DNA from: Symbiobacteriaceae bacterium
GTDB lineage: Bacteria > Bacillota_E > Symbiobacteriia > Symbiobacteriales > Symbiobacteriaceae
DNA length: 9,647 nucleotides
Direction: 5' to 3'
Assembly: GCA_027356675.1 (NCBI GenBank)
Contig: DAHVXO010000028.1
Coordinates: forward strand, 1-9,647
Shown: positions 1-6,966 of the stretch, in pieces
Layout of the letters: each line of letters begins with the position of its first letter
How positions within the stretch are numbered: the first letter of the stretch is position 1
Notes under the pieces: model-generated
The model's database searches: none
Told to the model about the DNA's origin: nothing
Seen by the model: the letters and a program-made list of their open reading frames with translations, nothing else
Position numbers and translations under genes: made by a program

Positions 1-1
1 G

Positions 2-193
2 GCCTTCATCAAGTACTGCTGGGACGAGGAACTCTTGCACCAGAACCCCATGTCCCGCGTGCCTACGCCGAAGGCGCCCAAAACACTGCCCCGTTACCTG
101 ACAATAGACGAGGTCCGGCGAATCCTGGCAGGGATCAAATCGTCAACGGCGACACGGCCACCGCAGAGGCCGATCTGCCTGGCGTATGGCTAG
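2..193 (+). pseudogene. Tyrosine recombinase (XerC/D-like integrase) fragment
   Basis: This reading frame is open from the window edge to a TAG at 191-193 and encodes 63 residues. The peptide runs from a segment resembling the end of a SAM-like core-binding domain (FIKYCWDEELLHQNPMSRV) through the linker to PRYLTIDEVRRILAGI, the usual opening of the phage integrase catalytic domain. It stops at ICLAYG, just where family members normally continue into the Gly-Leu-Arg segment carrying the first catalytic arginine. The catalytic Arg, His-x-x-Arg and Tyr are therefore all missing, and no other frame after 193 resumes the homology. This is a 3'-truncated relic. Its 5' part may continue outside the window. 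The identification rests on motif recognition of a short piece; the truncation is seen directly. Confidence 0.7.
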
Positions 194-816
194 TCAGCAG
201 TACTTTCCTGCGCACGGGACGGTGCCTCGGCTTTGCCCGAAACCAAGCCGGTGATCACGCGCACCACCACCATGATGAGCAAGAGCCAGACCCCCACGGT
301 GACCACCAGGGCTCCGAGCAACGCTGACCGCCGCAATGATGCCAGGGCGGGAGGAGCCGATTTGTAGGGAGCGGTGGCCGCCTTTAGTTGGACGTCCACG
401 GCCGCCTGCGCCGGGGCATAGGCGGCGCTCCCATCAGAGGAGGCCTCGAAGTGGTGAGGCCCATCCCAGGTGGGGGTATAGCTGATCCCGGCGGTTCCCG
501 TCGTGTCCGTCTTAGCGGATCCGATGGATACCGGCCGCTTCTTCCCAAAGAACTCCGGCACCACTACGAAGTTCAGGGCCAGGTCGGAGGCAGAACTGCT
601 GTCAGGCTTGGTCGCTATCGCCGTAACCGCAACCTTGCCGTCCTTCTGGGGCGCCGTGGTCAAGGTGATCTTGACGCGTACAGGCTGGTTCTGGGCCGAA
701 GCCGGCTGGTCGTCGGCGAAAGCCACTGTGGTGGTCAAACTCATCAGGAAGGCGGCCAGGCACAGGATCACGGGCACCGGGAAGAGGCGCCGCTTCGATA
801 CGCGTCCATTCATCAT
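190..816 (-). CDS. Secreted Ig-like protein with C-terminal membrane anchor, function unknown
   Basis: I do not recognise a named family. The 208 residues begin with a classic signal peptide: KRR followed by a hydrophobic stretch at about 11-33, with likely cleavage after AFA near residue 34. Residues 45-145 alternate in a beta-sandwich-like way (VRVKITLTTAP, VAVTAIATKP, GISYTPTWDGPHHFEAS), resembling bacterial Ig-like domains. One transmembrane helix lies at about 163-190, followed by a short charged cytoplasmic tail. No cysteine or haem motif is present in the exported domain, so it is unlikely to carry electrons itself. Its ATG overlaps the stop of the NrfD gene as ATGA, and AGGGGAGGG precedes it at about 8 bases. 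This suggests it is an accessory or assembly protein of the Fe-S/NrfD complex. It is the last gene of the run; no terminator is visible after it. Its stop sits at a probable rearrangement junction, so the C-terminus may not be original. Confidence 0.85.
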   Translation of the reverse strand: MMNGRVSKRRLFPVPVILCLAAFLMSLTTTVAFADDQPASAQNQPVRVKITLTTAPQKDGKVAVTAIATKPDSSSASDLALNFVVVPEFFGKKRPVSIGSAKTDTTGTAGISYTPTWDGPHHFEASSDGSAAYAPAQAAVDVQLKAATAPYKSAPPALASLRRSALLGALVVTVGVWLLLIMVVVRVITGLVSGKAEAPSRAQESTAD

Positions 817-2105
817 ACTCGGTTCCCTCCCCTTGGGACCTCAGGAATGGACTCCCCGAGCTCCTCCATCTCGTGGATGGATAGAATCGGGAAGAGCCTG
901 AAGAAGAGCATCAGGAACAGCGGGATAGCGAAGAGCCCACCCAGCGTGATGGCGGCCTCGATCCAGGTGGGGGTGTAGTGGCCCACCGGGCCTTGGATCA
1001 GCGACACCGTCTGGGGCGGCACCACGATGAGGAACCGCTTCAGCCACATGCCGGCAACGACAAGTGCGGCGGCGGTCCCGATTCCCCAGGGCTTCCGGGT
1101 CCAGGGTAGAGCGACCAGCAGCACCGGCACGACCCCGCAGCCGACGACGAAGGACCAGAACTGCAGCGCATATTGCCCGAGCAGCAGCACCTTGACAAGG
1201 TCGGCGGTCTTATCCGCCATTGGATAGCCCTCGGTCAGCAGTTCCGAATAGGTCAAGTAGAGGTACGTGACACCCAGTGTCAGCATGATGTAGCCCAGGT
1301 TCCGGATTTGCTTCTCGCCGATGTACGCCTCCAGGCTGAACGCCTTGCGGAAGGCCAGCACCACCAGAATCACCATGGCCACGCCCGAAAAAAGGGCGCC
1401 GACCACGAAATACGGGCCGAAAATGGAGGAGTGCCAACCGTCCCGGGTGGTTACTGCAAACGCCCAGGAGAGGACAGAGTGGACGGTGACGGCAATCGGG
1501 ATGATGGCAATGGCCATGGTGGACAGGCCCCAGTCCAGCACCTTCCGCTGTGTACCAGTGCCCCTCCAACCGAAAGAAAACGCCCGGAACAGACTCCGAC
1601 GGACCCGGCCGATCCCCTCAGCCTCAGCCGCCACGGCCAGGTCCGGGATCAGCGGCAGGTAGAGGAAAATGACCGTCGCCACCAGGTAAGTCACCACGGC
1701 GATCGCGTCCCAGACCAGCGGGGAGCCCATATTGGCTTTGGTGAAGAACTCCCAGACCCGCTCCGGGCGGCCCAGGTCGGCGAAAATGAACAGGGCGCCA
1801 ATCACCAAAGTGACCAGAGCAGTCGCCTCCGCCATCCGTGTGATCGGTGCCCGCCAGCCCTGTCCGGTCAGCCGCAGGATGGCGGAGACCAGGGCGCCGC
1901 CGTAGGAAAAGCCGATGAACGTGATCAGGTTGGTGATGTAAAAACCCCAGAAAACCCGGTTGTTCAGGCCGGTGACCTGCAGGCCGTCCCTGAGCTGGTA
2001 GCCCCAGGCGACCAGCGCCACCACCACAGGGATAGCGAACAGAAGGACCAGCGGCCAGAACCAGCGGCTCTTGCTCCGCATGGAACTGAGGGCCGCAACA
2101 TGCAT
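813..2105 (-). CDS. nrfD: NrfD/PsrC-family polytopic membrane subunit (quinone-interacting)
   Basis: This is a multi-pass membrane protein of the NrfD/PsrC/HybB/ActC family, which exchanges electrons between quinones and an adjacent iron-sulfur subunit. Visible family features are the FWGFYITNLITFIGFSYGGA helix, the ADLGRPERVWEF loop, WHSSIFGPYFVVGALFSG, the YLTYSELLTEGYP segment and YTPTWIEAAITLGG near the C-terminus, with about nine or ten hydrophobic helices. The frame is open from an ATG at 2153, but I prefer the ATG at 2105. GGAG lies 9 bases before it, while the upstream ATG has no good ribosome site. The 16 extra codons (three TTG leucines, GCA, TAT) are also unlike the CTG/CTC-rich body. 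The protein would then have 430 residues. It follows the four-cluster Fe-S gene, the standard partner order. It carries no cofactor motif of its own. The specific subfamily and substrate cannot be read from the sequence. Confidence 0.92.
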   Translation of the reverse strand: MHVAALSSMRSKSRWFWPLVLLFAIPVVVALVAWGYQLRDGLQVTGLNNRVFWGFYITNLITFIGFSYGGALVSAILRLTGQGWRAPITRMAEATALVTLVIGALFIFADLGRPERVWEFFTKANMGSPLVWDAIAVVTYLVATVIFLYLPLIPDLAVAAEAEGIGRVRRSLFRAFSFGWRGTGTQRKVLDWGLSTMAIAIIPIAVTVHSVLSWAFAVTTRDGWHSSIFGPYFVVGALFSGVAMVILVVLAFRKAFSLEAYIGEKQIRNLGYIMLTLGVTYLYLTYSELLTEGYPMADKTADLVKVLLLGQYALQFWSFVVGCGVVPVLLVALPWTRKPWGIGTAAALVVAGMWLKRFLIVVPPQTVSLIQGPVGHYTPTWIEAAITLGGLFAIPLFLMLFFRLFPILSIHEMEELGESIPEVPRGGNRV

Positions 2106-2114
2106 TTCCGAGTG

Positions 2115-2118
2115 CTCC
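2115..2118 (-). promoter_or_regulatory. Ribosome binding site deciding the NrfD start
   Basis: GGAG on the minus strand lies 9 bases before the ATG at 2105. The longer frame from the ATG at 2153 has only GCGCGGAA immediately before it, which is a poor match. This favours the shorter protein. Confidence 0.5.
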
Positions 2119-2165
2119 GCATATGCCAACAACCGCAACGACCTCGCTTCCATTTCCGCGCGCGT

Positions 2166-2951
2166 TTAGAGTCCTTCGCCATTGCCGGGGACATAGTAAA
2201 CCCGGGGCCGCGTGCCCAGTTCTTCCTTGTATCGGACCACGTTGTTGTGTTTCATGAACTCGGACAATTGGATGGTCTTGAACCCGTTGGTCGCCAGACC
2301 GGTGTTGAGGTCACCCACGTAGAGCACTCCCATGGAGCAGGAATCGACGCAGGCGGGGATCTTGCCGTACCGGAGGTTGTGGACGCACAGGACGCACTTG
2401 CCTACGGTGCCCTTCTGCTGGGGAACCGGGTATTCAGGCGCCGGTTTCTGGAGGGTGCTTCCCTGTGGCTGTGGGGGCTCGCCCCAGTTGAAGTATCGGG
2501 CCTCATACGGGCAGGCCGCCATGCACATGCGGCAGCCGATGCACGTGCTTTGATCCACCAGGGTGATGCCGTCCGGCGACTTGAAGGAGGCGCCCACCGG
2601 GCAGACCTTGACGCACGGGGCGTTCTCGCACTGCATGCAGGTGCGGGGCATGAAGTATTCGTTTCCTCCCGGCGTCGTCATCCGGTAAACCTTGATCCAC
2701 TCTTGTTCCTTGGACAGGTTGTGCATCTTCTGGCAGGCCTTTGTGCAGGCATCGCAACCGTCGCAGTCGCGCAGGTCGATCAAATAGAACCACTGGTGCG
2801 TTAGGGCTGGGTCCTTCTCCGGTGCCTTGGGCGGCTCATCGGCTACTGCAGGGGCAGCCCAATTCAGGCCCGCCCAGCCTGCCACCGTACCGGCACCAAC
2901 CATGGTCATGACCTGTAGCAGGTTGCGTCGGGTCATGGAGCCATCTGACAT
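2166..2951 (-). CDS. Tat-exported 4x[4Fe-4S] ferredoxin-like electron-transfer subunit (NrfC/PsrB/HybA type)
   Basis: This is an iron-sulfur subunit that moves electrons between a quinone-binding NrfD protein and a redox partner outside the cytoplasmic membrane. Of 261 residues, the first 37 form a Tat signal (MTRRNLLQ, hydrophobic core, cleavage near AVA). Four cysteine quartets follow: C63/66/69/73, C105/108/113/117, C137/140/143/147 and C186/189/201/205. This is the usual DmsB/PsrB/NrfC layout, and no cysteine is missing. ATG 2951 is chosen because GGAGGTGG sits 7 bases upstream; the GTG at 2960 that would extend the frame lies within that ribosome site. The next gene downstream is its membrane partner. 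A 90-base gap separates it from the resC gene, so it may have its own promoter, although none is convincing. The usual molybdopterin or multihaem catalytic partner is absent, so the reaction served is unknown. Confidence 0.95.
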   Translation of the reverse strand: MSDGSMTRRNLLQVMTMVGAGTVAGWAGLNWAAPAVADEPPKAPEKDPALTHQWFYLIDLRDCDGCDACTKACQKMHNLSKEQEWIKVYRMTTPGGNEYFMPRTCMQCENAPCVKVCPVGASFKSPDGITLVDQSTCIGCRMCMAACPYEARYFNWGEPPQPQGSTLQKPAPEYPVPQQKGTVGKCVLCVHNLRYGKIPACVDSCSMGVLYVGDLNTGLATNGFKTIQLSEFMKHNNVVRYKEELGTRPRVYYVPGNGEGL

Positions 2952-2956
2952 GGTGA

Positions 2957-2964
2957 CCACCTCC
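2957..2964 (-). promoter_or_regulatory. Ribosome binding site deciding the Fe-S subunit start
   Basis: GGAGGTGG on the minus strand is a near-perfect Shine-Dalgarno site 5-7 bases before the ATG at 2951. It overlaps the GTG at 2960, so that GTG cannot be a start served by this site. Confidence 0.8.
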
Positions 2965-3041
2965 GCTAGCTATAGGAACAATCGAGTCCCAATGGTGGCA
3001 CAATACCCTCTGGCGCGCATGGGGGTAAGCACGCGCACCCT

Positions 3042-4244
3042 CTAGCTGGCGTAACTGTGCATGCCCGAAATGAGCAGGTTGACACCCACCAGCGTGAAGA
3101 TGACCAGGGGGAAGCCGATCACGGCCACCCAGGCGGTCGCCCTGCCCTGCCACCCCCGCATGACCCGCAGGTGGAGGTACCCCGAATAGAAGAGCCACGA
3201 GATCAGCGCCCAGGTTTCCTTGGGATCCCAACTCCAGTATGAGCCCCACGCCTTCTGCGCCCAAATCATGGCGAAGACGATGGCGCCCAGGGTAAACAGC
3301 GGAAAGCCCACGGCGACACTGCGATAGCTGACCTCATCCAGCAGGCTCAGGTTGATGCCGGTCACAGCGCGTGAGCCTAGTTCACGAATGGGCCCATGGG
3401 TGAGCAGCCGGAACAGGGCATACACCACCGCGCCGGCGGCCAGGGAGAGCACCAGGGTGTTCAGGTTCTTGGCCGCGTTGTTCCCGGTCATCCACCCCGG
3501 AACGGTGACCAGGGGCAGCTTGATGCCCAGCCACGTGGCCTCTCCGGCCTGTGAGCCCACCGGCCCGACCAGAGGCGGCAGCCCGTAGCGAATCTCATCA
3601 GGTCCCACCCCCTTGTTGGCGAGAGATGCGGCATACCCTGACCAGCGGAAGCTGAGCGCCAGGAGTATGAACGCCACCAGCACCGAGACCAGGTAGAAGA
3701 GGATTTCCAGGGCCTTCTCCTCCCAGGGAGTGCTCTGCTCCTTTCGCACACGCAACAAGTACATCACCGCGGCGCCGAAGCTCACCGCGAATGCACCCTC
3801 GCCCAGGGCTGCCGTCGTGACGTGCAGGACCAGCCAGTACGACTGGAGCGCCGGAACCAGCGGTCGGACGGTGGTGGGGAAGACCGAGGCGTAAGCAATC
3901 ACGACCACCCCCACAGGAGCCACAAAGGCTCCAAGAGCGGGAAGCTTATACCACAATGAGAGCCCGGTGAAAAAGAGCATGATCGACCAACCCAGGAAAG
4001 ACATGTACTCGAACATATTGGTCATGGGTGCCTGCCCGGAAGCCGCCCATCGGAGTCCCATGGCCCCCGCGTGGGTCACGACCCCGGCTGCGCTCAGCCA
4101 AAGGGCCCACCTACCCAACCGGTCAGCCAGAGTAAAGTACCTGGGGTCCTTGCGCCGCAGCGTAATCCTGGCAATGTAGAGCAAGGAGGCCAGGAAGTAG
4201 CCGGCAAACGCACCGGCGAAGAGGAAACTACTCAAGAAAATCAT
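3042..4244 (-). CDS. resC: Cytochrome c biogenesis protein ResC/CcsA (haem handling, WWD domain)
   Basis: With ResB this protein forms the System II haem lyase, which exports haem and joins it to CxxCH motifs outside the membrane. The 400-residue polytopic protein holds the tryptophan-rich WWD motif at about 333-345 (WGSYWSWDPKETW). It also has the conserved histidines expected of the family: H141 in a helix before GEGAFAVSFGAAVMYLL, H358 in YLHLRV and H396 in GMHSYAS at the C-terminus. The length fits ResC/CcsA (about 390-400). Its ATG overlaps the ResB stop as ATGA, with GGAAGGGGAAGAG just upstream, so the two are translationally coupled. A loop of about 60 residues (201-262) between membrane segments has few recognisable features. 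Within the window the only CxxCH substrate is the lipoprotein at 8654-9232, but the machinery normally serves all cytochromes c of a cell. Confidence 0.96.
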   Translation of the reverse strand: MIFLSSFLFAGAFAGYFLASLLYIARITLRRKDPRYFTLADRLGRWALWLSAAGVVTHAGAMGLRWAASGQAPMTNMFEYMSFLGWSIMLFFTGLSLWYKLPALGAFVAPVGVVVIAYASVFPTTVRPLVPALQSYWLVLHVTTAALGEGAFAVSFGAAVMYLLRVRKEQSTPWEEKALEILFYLVSVLVAFILLALSFRWSGYAASLANKGVGPDEIRYGLPPLVGPVGSQAGEATWLGIKLPLVTVPGWMTGNNAAKNLNTLVLSLAAGAVVYALFRLLTHGPIRELGSRAVTGINLSLLDEVSYRSVAVGFPLFTLGAIVFAMIWAQKAWGSYWSWDPKETWALISWLFYSGYLHLRVMRGWQGRATAWVAVIGFPLVIFTLVGVNLLISGMHSYAS

Positions 4245-5644
4245 CGCTCTTCCCCTTCCATCGGGTCAGTTCGCGGGCCGGTCTGCGGGTTCAGGAGCCC
4301 TGCCAGGGCCGCCATTTCTGCTGCCAACGTGCGCTGGTTCCGGTTTGCCCAGCCGCCTACCACCACGCGCTCCCCGTCCACGAATGCCCAGAGCCGCCGG
4401 TGAGTCAGATAAAAGCTGCAGATGACGCCGGCCGTGATCACCACAAGACCCAGGTAAATGAGCGGGATTCCCCGGTCCCGCTTGACCTGAAGGCCGGTGG
4501 TAAAGACGGATTCCGCCACCTCGGTCGTCAGTACCAGAGGGCTTGCGGGGTCAAGCTCCAGGTCCGGGTGCAATAGGAAGAACCATTGCAGGACCGGTGC
4601 GGTCCCGGGTCGGTCCACTTCGAGGACGAAGGCAGGGTTTATGGCCGCACTTGACTTCGAGACAGGCTTTCCGCCTGCGTCCATGCCGAAGTCCGGAAGG
4701 TAATCCCGGATCTCCACGGTGTATTCCCCCGCGGTGTAGCGGCTTTGTGGCTGGGCAAGATCGAGGGAAAGGGTCCCCAGGGACTTACCCGACCCCCGCT
4801 CGGTGACGGCCACCCGGGCATCCGCCAACTCCTGGCGGAAGCTGGACTGGTAGAGTTCGACCCCCTTGTACGAGAGCGGCTGGTTCATGGCGATCGCGGA
4901 CCGCAGCACATCCCGGCCGCCGTCCACGACCACGGCGTCGGTGCGGTACGACTTGGGAGAACCGTCGCTGTAGTACTCGACGCTGAACCGGTTGCTGCGC
5001 AGATACCAGTTGGTGTTGGGCACCCGGACGCTGGCACCATCCCGGACCCAGATGAACTCATCGAAGTAGAAACCGGGGATGGCCCGACCCATGGCGCCAA
5101 CGAGGATCAGCAGGAGGCCAATATGGGTGATATACGGACCCCAGCGGCTCCACCGGCCCTTGTCGGCATAGAGGCGGCCGTCGCCCTGCAATACCCGAAA
5201 GCGGCGGGCTTTGAGCGCCGCGGTCAGAGGCTCCAGCGGAGGGCTTCCCGGGACGGACGGGTAAGTGAACTGGTCCTTGAGGTACTTGATGAGGGACTCC
5301 GGTGTAGACGTGGCCGGGCCGTGAAGCATCCGCCAGAGCGGGACGAACCGCTCCAGCGAACAGATGATGAGGCTCCCGCCCAGCAGGAAGAGGAGGGACA
5401 GGTACCACCACGAGGTGTACATCCGGGTGATGCCCGTCCGGTATAGGAAAGTGCCGAGGATCGGGCCGTATCGGCCGGGGTAATACTGAGGCGGTGCGGT
5501 TAAAGCAGCGGACGACCCCTCCTGGACGACCAGCGTCCCCAATATACTCGTGGCGGCGATCAGGAAGATGATGACCGTCGCCACGGAAACAGAGGCGAAG
5601 AAATCCCAGACCTGCTCCAGAAGGTCCTTGGGAGGCCTACTCAT
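4241..5644 (-). CDS. resB: Cytochrome c biogenesis protein ResB
   Basis: This is the second component of the System II cytochrome c synthetase and partner of ResC. The 467 residues show the ResB plan. Two N-terminal transmembrane helices lie at about 18-41 and 76-97. A third at about 170-190 follows RWGPYITHIGLLLILVG and contains H174. A large extracytoplasmic domain spans about 195-390 (LRSNRFSVEYY, NQPLSYKGVELYQSSF). A last helix lies at about 393-415 and ends in YLTHRRLWAF with H415. The two histidines match the family's haem-ligand positions in these helices. The start ATG overlaps the end of the ResA-like gene by 8 bases and has GGGGG about 9 bases before it. The stop overlaps the start of resC. 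The C-terminal tail after residue 430 is charged and cytoplasmic by prediction. The identification is secure. Confidence 0.95.
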   Translation of the reverse strand: MSRPPKDLLEQVWDFFASVSVATVIIFLIAATSILGTLVVQEGSSAALTAPPQYYPGRYGPILGTFLYRTGITRMYTSWWYLSLLFLLGGSLIICSLERFVPLWRMLHGPATSTPESLIKYLKDQFTYPSVPGSPPLEPLTAALKARRFRVLQGDGRLYADKGRWSRWGPYITHIGLLLILVGAMGRAIPGFYFDEFIWVRDGASVRVPNTNWYLRSNRFSVEYYSDGSPKSYRTDAVVVDGGRDVLRSAIAMNQPLSYKGVELYQSSFRQELADARVAVTERGSGKSLGTLSLDLAQPQSRYTAGEYTVEIRDYLPDFGMDAGGKPVSKSSAAINPAFVLEVDRPGTAPVLQWFFLLHPDLELDPASPLVLTTEVAESVFTTGLQVKRDRGIPLIYLGLVVITAGVICSFYLTHRRLWAFVDGERVVVGGWANRNQRTLAAEMAALAGLLNPQTGPRTDPMEGEER

Positions 5645-6206
5645 CCGGCATCGCCCCCGATAGGACTTTTACCAGCATGGACGCGAGTTGCTCCTTGCTG
5701 ACCGCCCCAGCCCAACTGGCCCGGACAACGCCGCTGCGGTCCACAAGGTACGAGGTCGGGAGCGGAATGATCCCATACGATCTAGTGACCCGGTCATCTT
5801 TGTCTATGACTATCGGGAAAGTCAGGCCCAGTTTCTCCTGGAACGAACGGACAGTCACGTTGCTCTCATCGAGGTTGATCGCCAGGACGACAAACCCCCT
5901 GGACTCGTATTCCTTGAACGCCGCCTGAAGGGTGGGCGCCTCCGCACGGCACGGCGGGCACCAGGTGGTGAAGAAGTTGATCAGCACCGCCTTTCCCCGC
6001 AGGTCAGCGAGCTTGTAACTCTGGTTATCCAACGTCTTTAGCGCAAAATCGGGCGCCGGAGCGCCGACGGGGACGCCGGCGGTGGCGCCGGCAACGGAGT
6101 CCGGCCAGAGCAGCAGATAGGCAGTCCAGAGCCCTGCCATCAGCAGTACCGCTGCAGCTGTCCACCGCTTGTAGCGTGGATAGCGGTGCTGGACCATGGC
6201 ACTCAC
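5637..6206 (-). CDS. resA: ResA/TlpA-type membrane-anchored thiol:disulfide reductase
   Basis: This is an extracytoplasmic thioredoxin-fold protein that keeps apocytochrome CxxCH cysteines reduced for haem attachment. It has one N-terminal membrane anchor (AAVLLMAGLWTAYLLLW) and then a TlpA/AhpC-like domain opening with GAPAPDFALKTLDNQSYKLADLRGK. The active site is NFFTTWCPPCRAE (C83 and C86 from the chosen start), and a cis-proline segment is visible at PLPTSYLVDRSG. ResA of Bacillus has WCEPC; the WCPPC here is closer to TlpA-like members. The frame can start at GTG 6215, GTG 6206 or ATG 6197. I choose 6206 because AAGGGGTGAGG ends 3 bases before it (8 bases from AGGGG), the same arrangement as at the response regulator start. 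It overlaps resB by 8 bases, which ties it functionally to the cytochrome maturation set. Confidence 0.93.
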   Translation of the reverse strand: MSAMVQHRYPRYKRWTAAAVLLMAGLWTAYLLLWPDSVAGATAGVPVGAPAPDFALKTLDNQSYKLADLRGKAVLINFFTTWCPPCRAEAPTLQAAFKEYESRGFVVLAINLDESNVTVRSFQEKLGLTFPIVIDKDDRVTRSYGIIPLPTSYLVDRSGVVRASWAGAVSKEQLASMLVKVLSGAMPDE

Positions 6207-6209
6207 GAT

Positions 6210-6220
6210 CCTCACCCCTT
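6210..6220 (-). promoter_or_regulatory. Ribosome binding site deciding the resA start
   Basis: AAGGGGTGAGG on the minus strand precedes GTG 6206. Nearly the same string, AAAGGGGTGAGG followed by NTC and GTG, precedes the response regulator. Measured from AGGGG the spacing is 8 bases in both. The upstream GTG (6215) lies inside this site. Confidence 0.5.
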
Positions 6221-6255
6221 GTGTGACCGATCAGAGCCGCGCCGCGTTGATACCA

Positions 6256-6282
6256 CCAAGCGCCCGTATATCTGGCGCTTGG
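6256..6282 (-). repeat. Perfect 9-bp inverted repeat between response regulator and resA
   Basis: CCAAGCGCC and GGCGCTTGG (6256-6264 and 6274-6282) are exact inverted copies around a 9-base AT-rich centre. The site lies in the 100-base gap between the response regulator stop (6317) and resA. No T-run follows on the minus strand, so it is not a standard intrinsic terminator. It could be an operator for a dimeric regulator or a transcript-processing hairpin. The repeat is seen directly; its function is unknown. Confidence 0.6.
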
Positions 6283-6316
6283 AACTGTACCCACTTTCCT
6301 GACGGGAGCCTGCTAC

Positions 6317-6961
6317 TCAGCGACCGAACTTGTGCTGGACCCCGTAAATCGCCGCCTGGGAACGGTTGCTCAGGCCAAGCTTGCCCAAGATGCTGGTGAC
6401 GTGATGCTTGACCGTATTCTCGGACAGGTGAAGGATGTCGCCGATTTCACGGTTACCCAGGCCCTGGGAGATCAGATCGAGGATATCCTTCTCCCGCCGG
6501 CTCAAGGCGGACATGGGGTCATCCTCAGAGTTGGTCATCTGGCGCAGGCGGTCCAGGACCCGGGCGGTTACCACGGGGTCCAGCAAGGAGCGACCGCTGC
6601 TGACCGCTTCAATGGCGCTCACCAGCCCCGGGCTCCCGATCTCCTTGAGCACGTAGCCGGATGCCCCCGCCATGATCGAAGACATGACCGCCGTTTCATC
6701 ACTGTACGAGGTAAGCATGATCACACGGGCAGTAGGCAGGGCTTCATGGATCTCCCGGCACGCCTCCACACCGCTGTAGTCCGGCAACCGCACATCCATG
6801 ATCACAACGTCCGGGCGCAGCCGCAGCGCTTCCTGAACCGCTGCGGCTGCCGTGGCAGCCTCGCCCACCACTTCCAACCAAGACTGGCGGCGCAACAGCG
6901 TGGTCAAGCCAATCCGGACCACTTCATGATCATCTACTACGAGCACTGTGACCTTGCCCAC
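6317..6961 (-). CDS. NarL/FixJ-family response regulator
   Basis: This is a DNA-binding response regulator, the cognate partner of the kinase just upstream. Its 214 residues comprise a receiver domain (1-120) and a LuxR-type helix-turn-helix (about 150-210). The receiver has acidic D10/D11, phospho-acceptor D56 in IMDVRLPD, T84 in MLTSYSD and K106 in GYVLKEI, all the residues needed for phosphotransfer. The output domain shows LSRREKDILDLI, GNREIGDILHLSENTVKHHV and ILGKLGLSNR. The GTG at 6970 overlaps the kinase stop (GTGA) but has its purine run directly against it. The GTG at 6961 has AAAGGGGTGAGG at proper spacing, so I choose 6961. Neighbouring cytochrome genes suggest respiratory control similar in logic to NarL or NreC. 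The target genes are inferred, not shown. Confidence 0.96.
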   Translation of the reverse strand: MGKVTVLVVDDHEVVRIGLTTLLRRQSWLEVVGEAATAAAAVQEALRLRPDVVIMDVRLPDYSGVEACREIHEALPTARVIMLTSYSDETAVMSSIMAGASGYVLKEIGSPGLVSAIEAVSSGRSLLDPVVTARVLDRLRQMTNSEDDPMSALSRREKDILDLISQGLGNREIGDILHLSENTVKHHVTSILGKLGLSNRSQAAIYGVQHKFGR

Positions 6962-6966
6962 GAGCC

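Noticed and set aside
388..978. Plus-strand open frames opposite the Ig-like gene and NrfD
   Set aside because: They overlap genes with signal peptide, membrane helices and good ribosome sites on the other strand, and their peptides show no domain.
1173..2804. 543-codon plus-strand open frame
   Set aside because: It lies opposite the NrfD and Fe-S genes, is rich in His, Gln, Arg and Gly typical of antisense frames in GC-rich DNA, and has no recognisable domain. The minus-strand genes have clear motifs.
2949..2960. GTG at 2960 as start of the Fe-S subunit
   Set aside because: It lies inside the GGAGGTGG ribosome site serving the ATG at 2951.
3005..3035. GC-rich weak hairpin in the resC to Fe-S gap as a terminator
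   Set aside because: Only five firm pairs plus two G-U pairs form, the loop is long and no T-run follows, so it does not support termination there.
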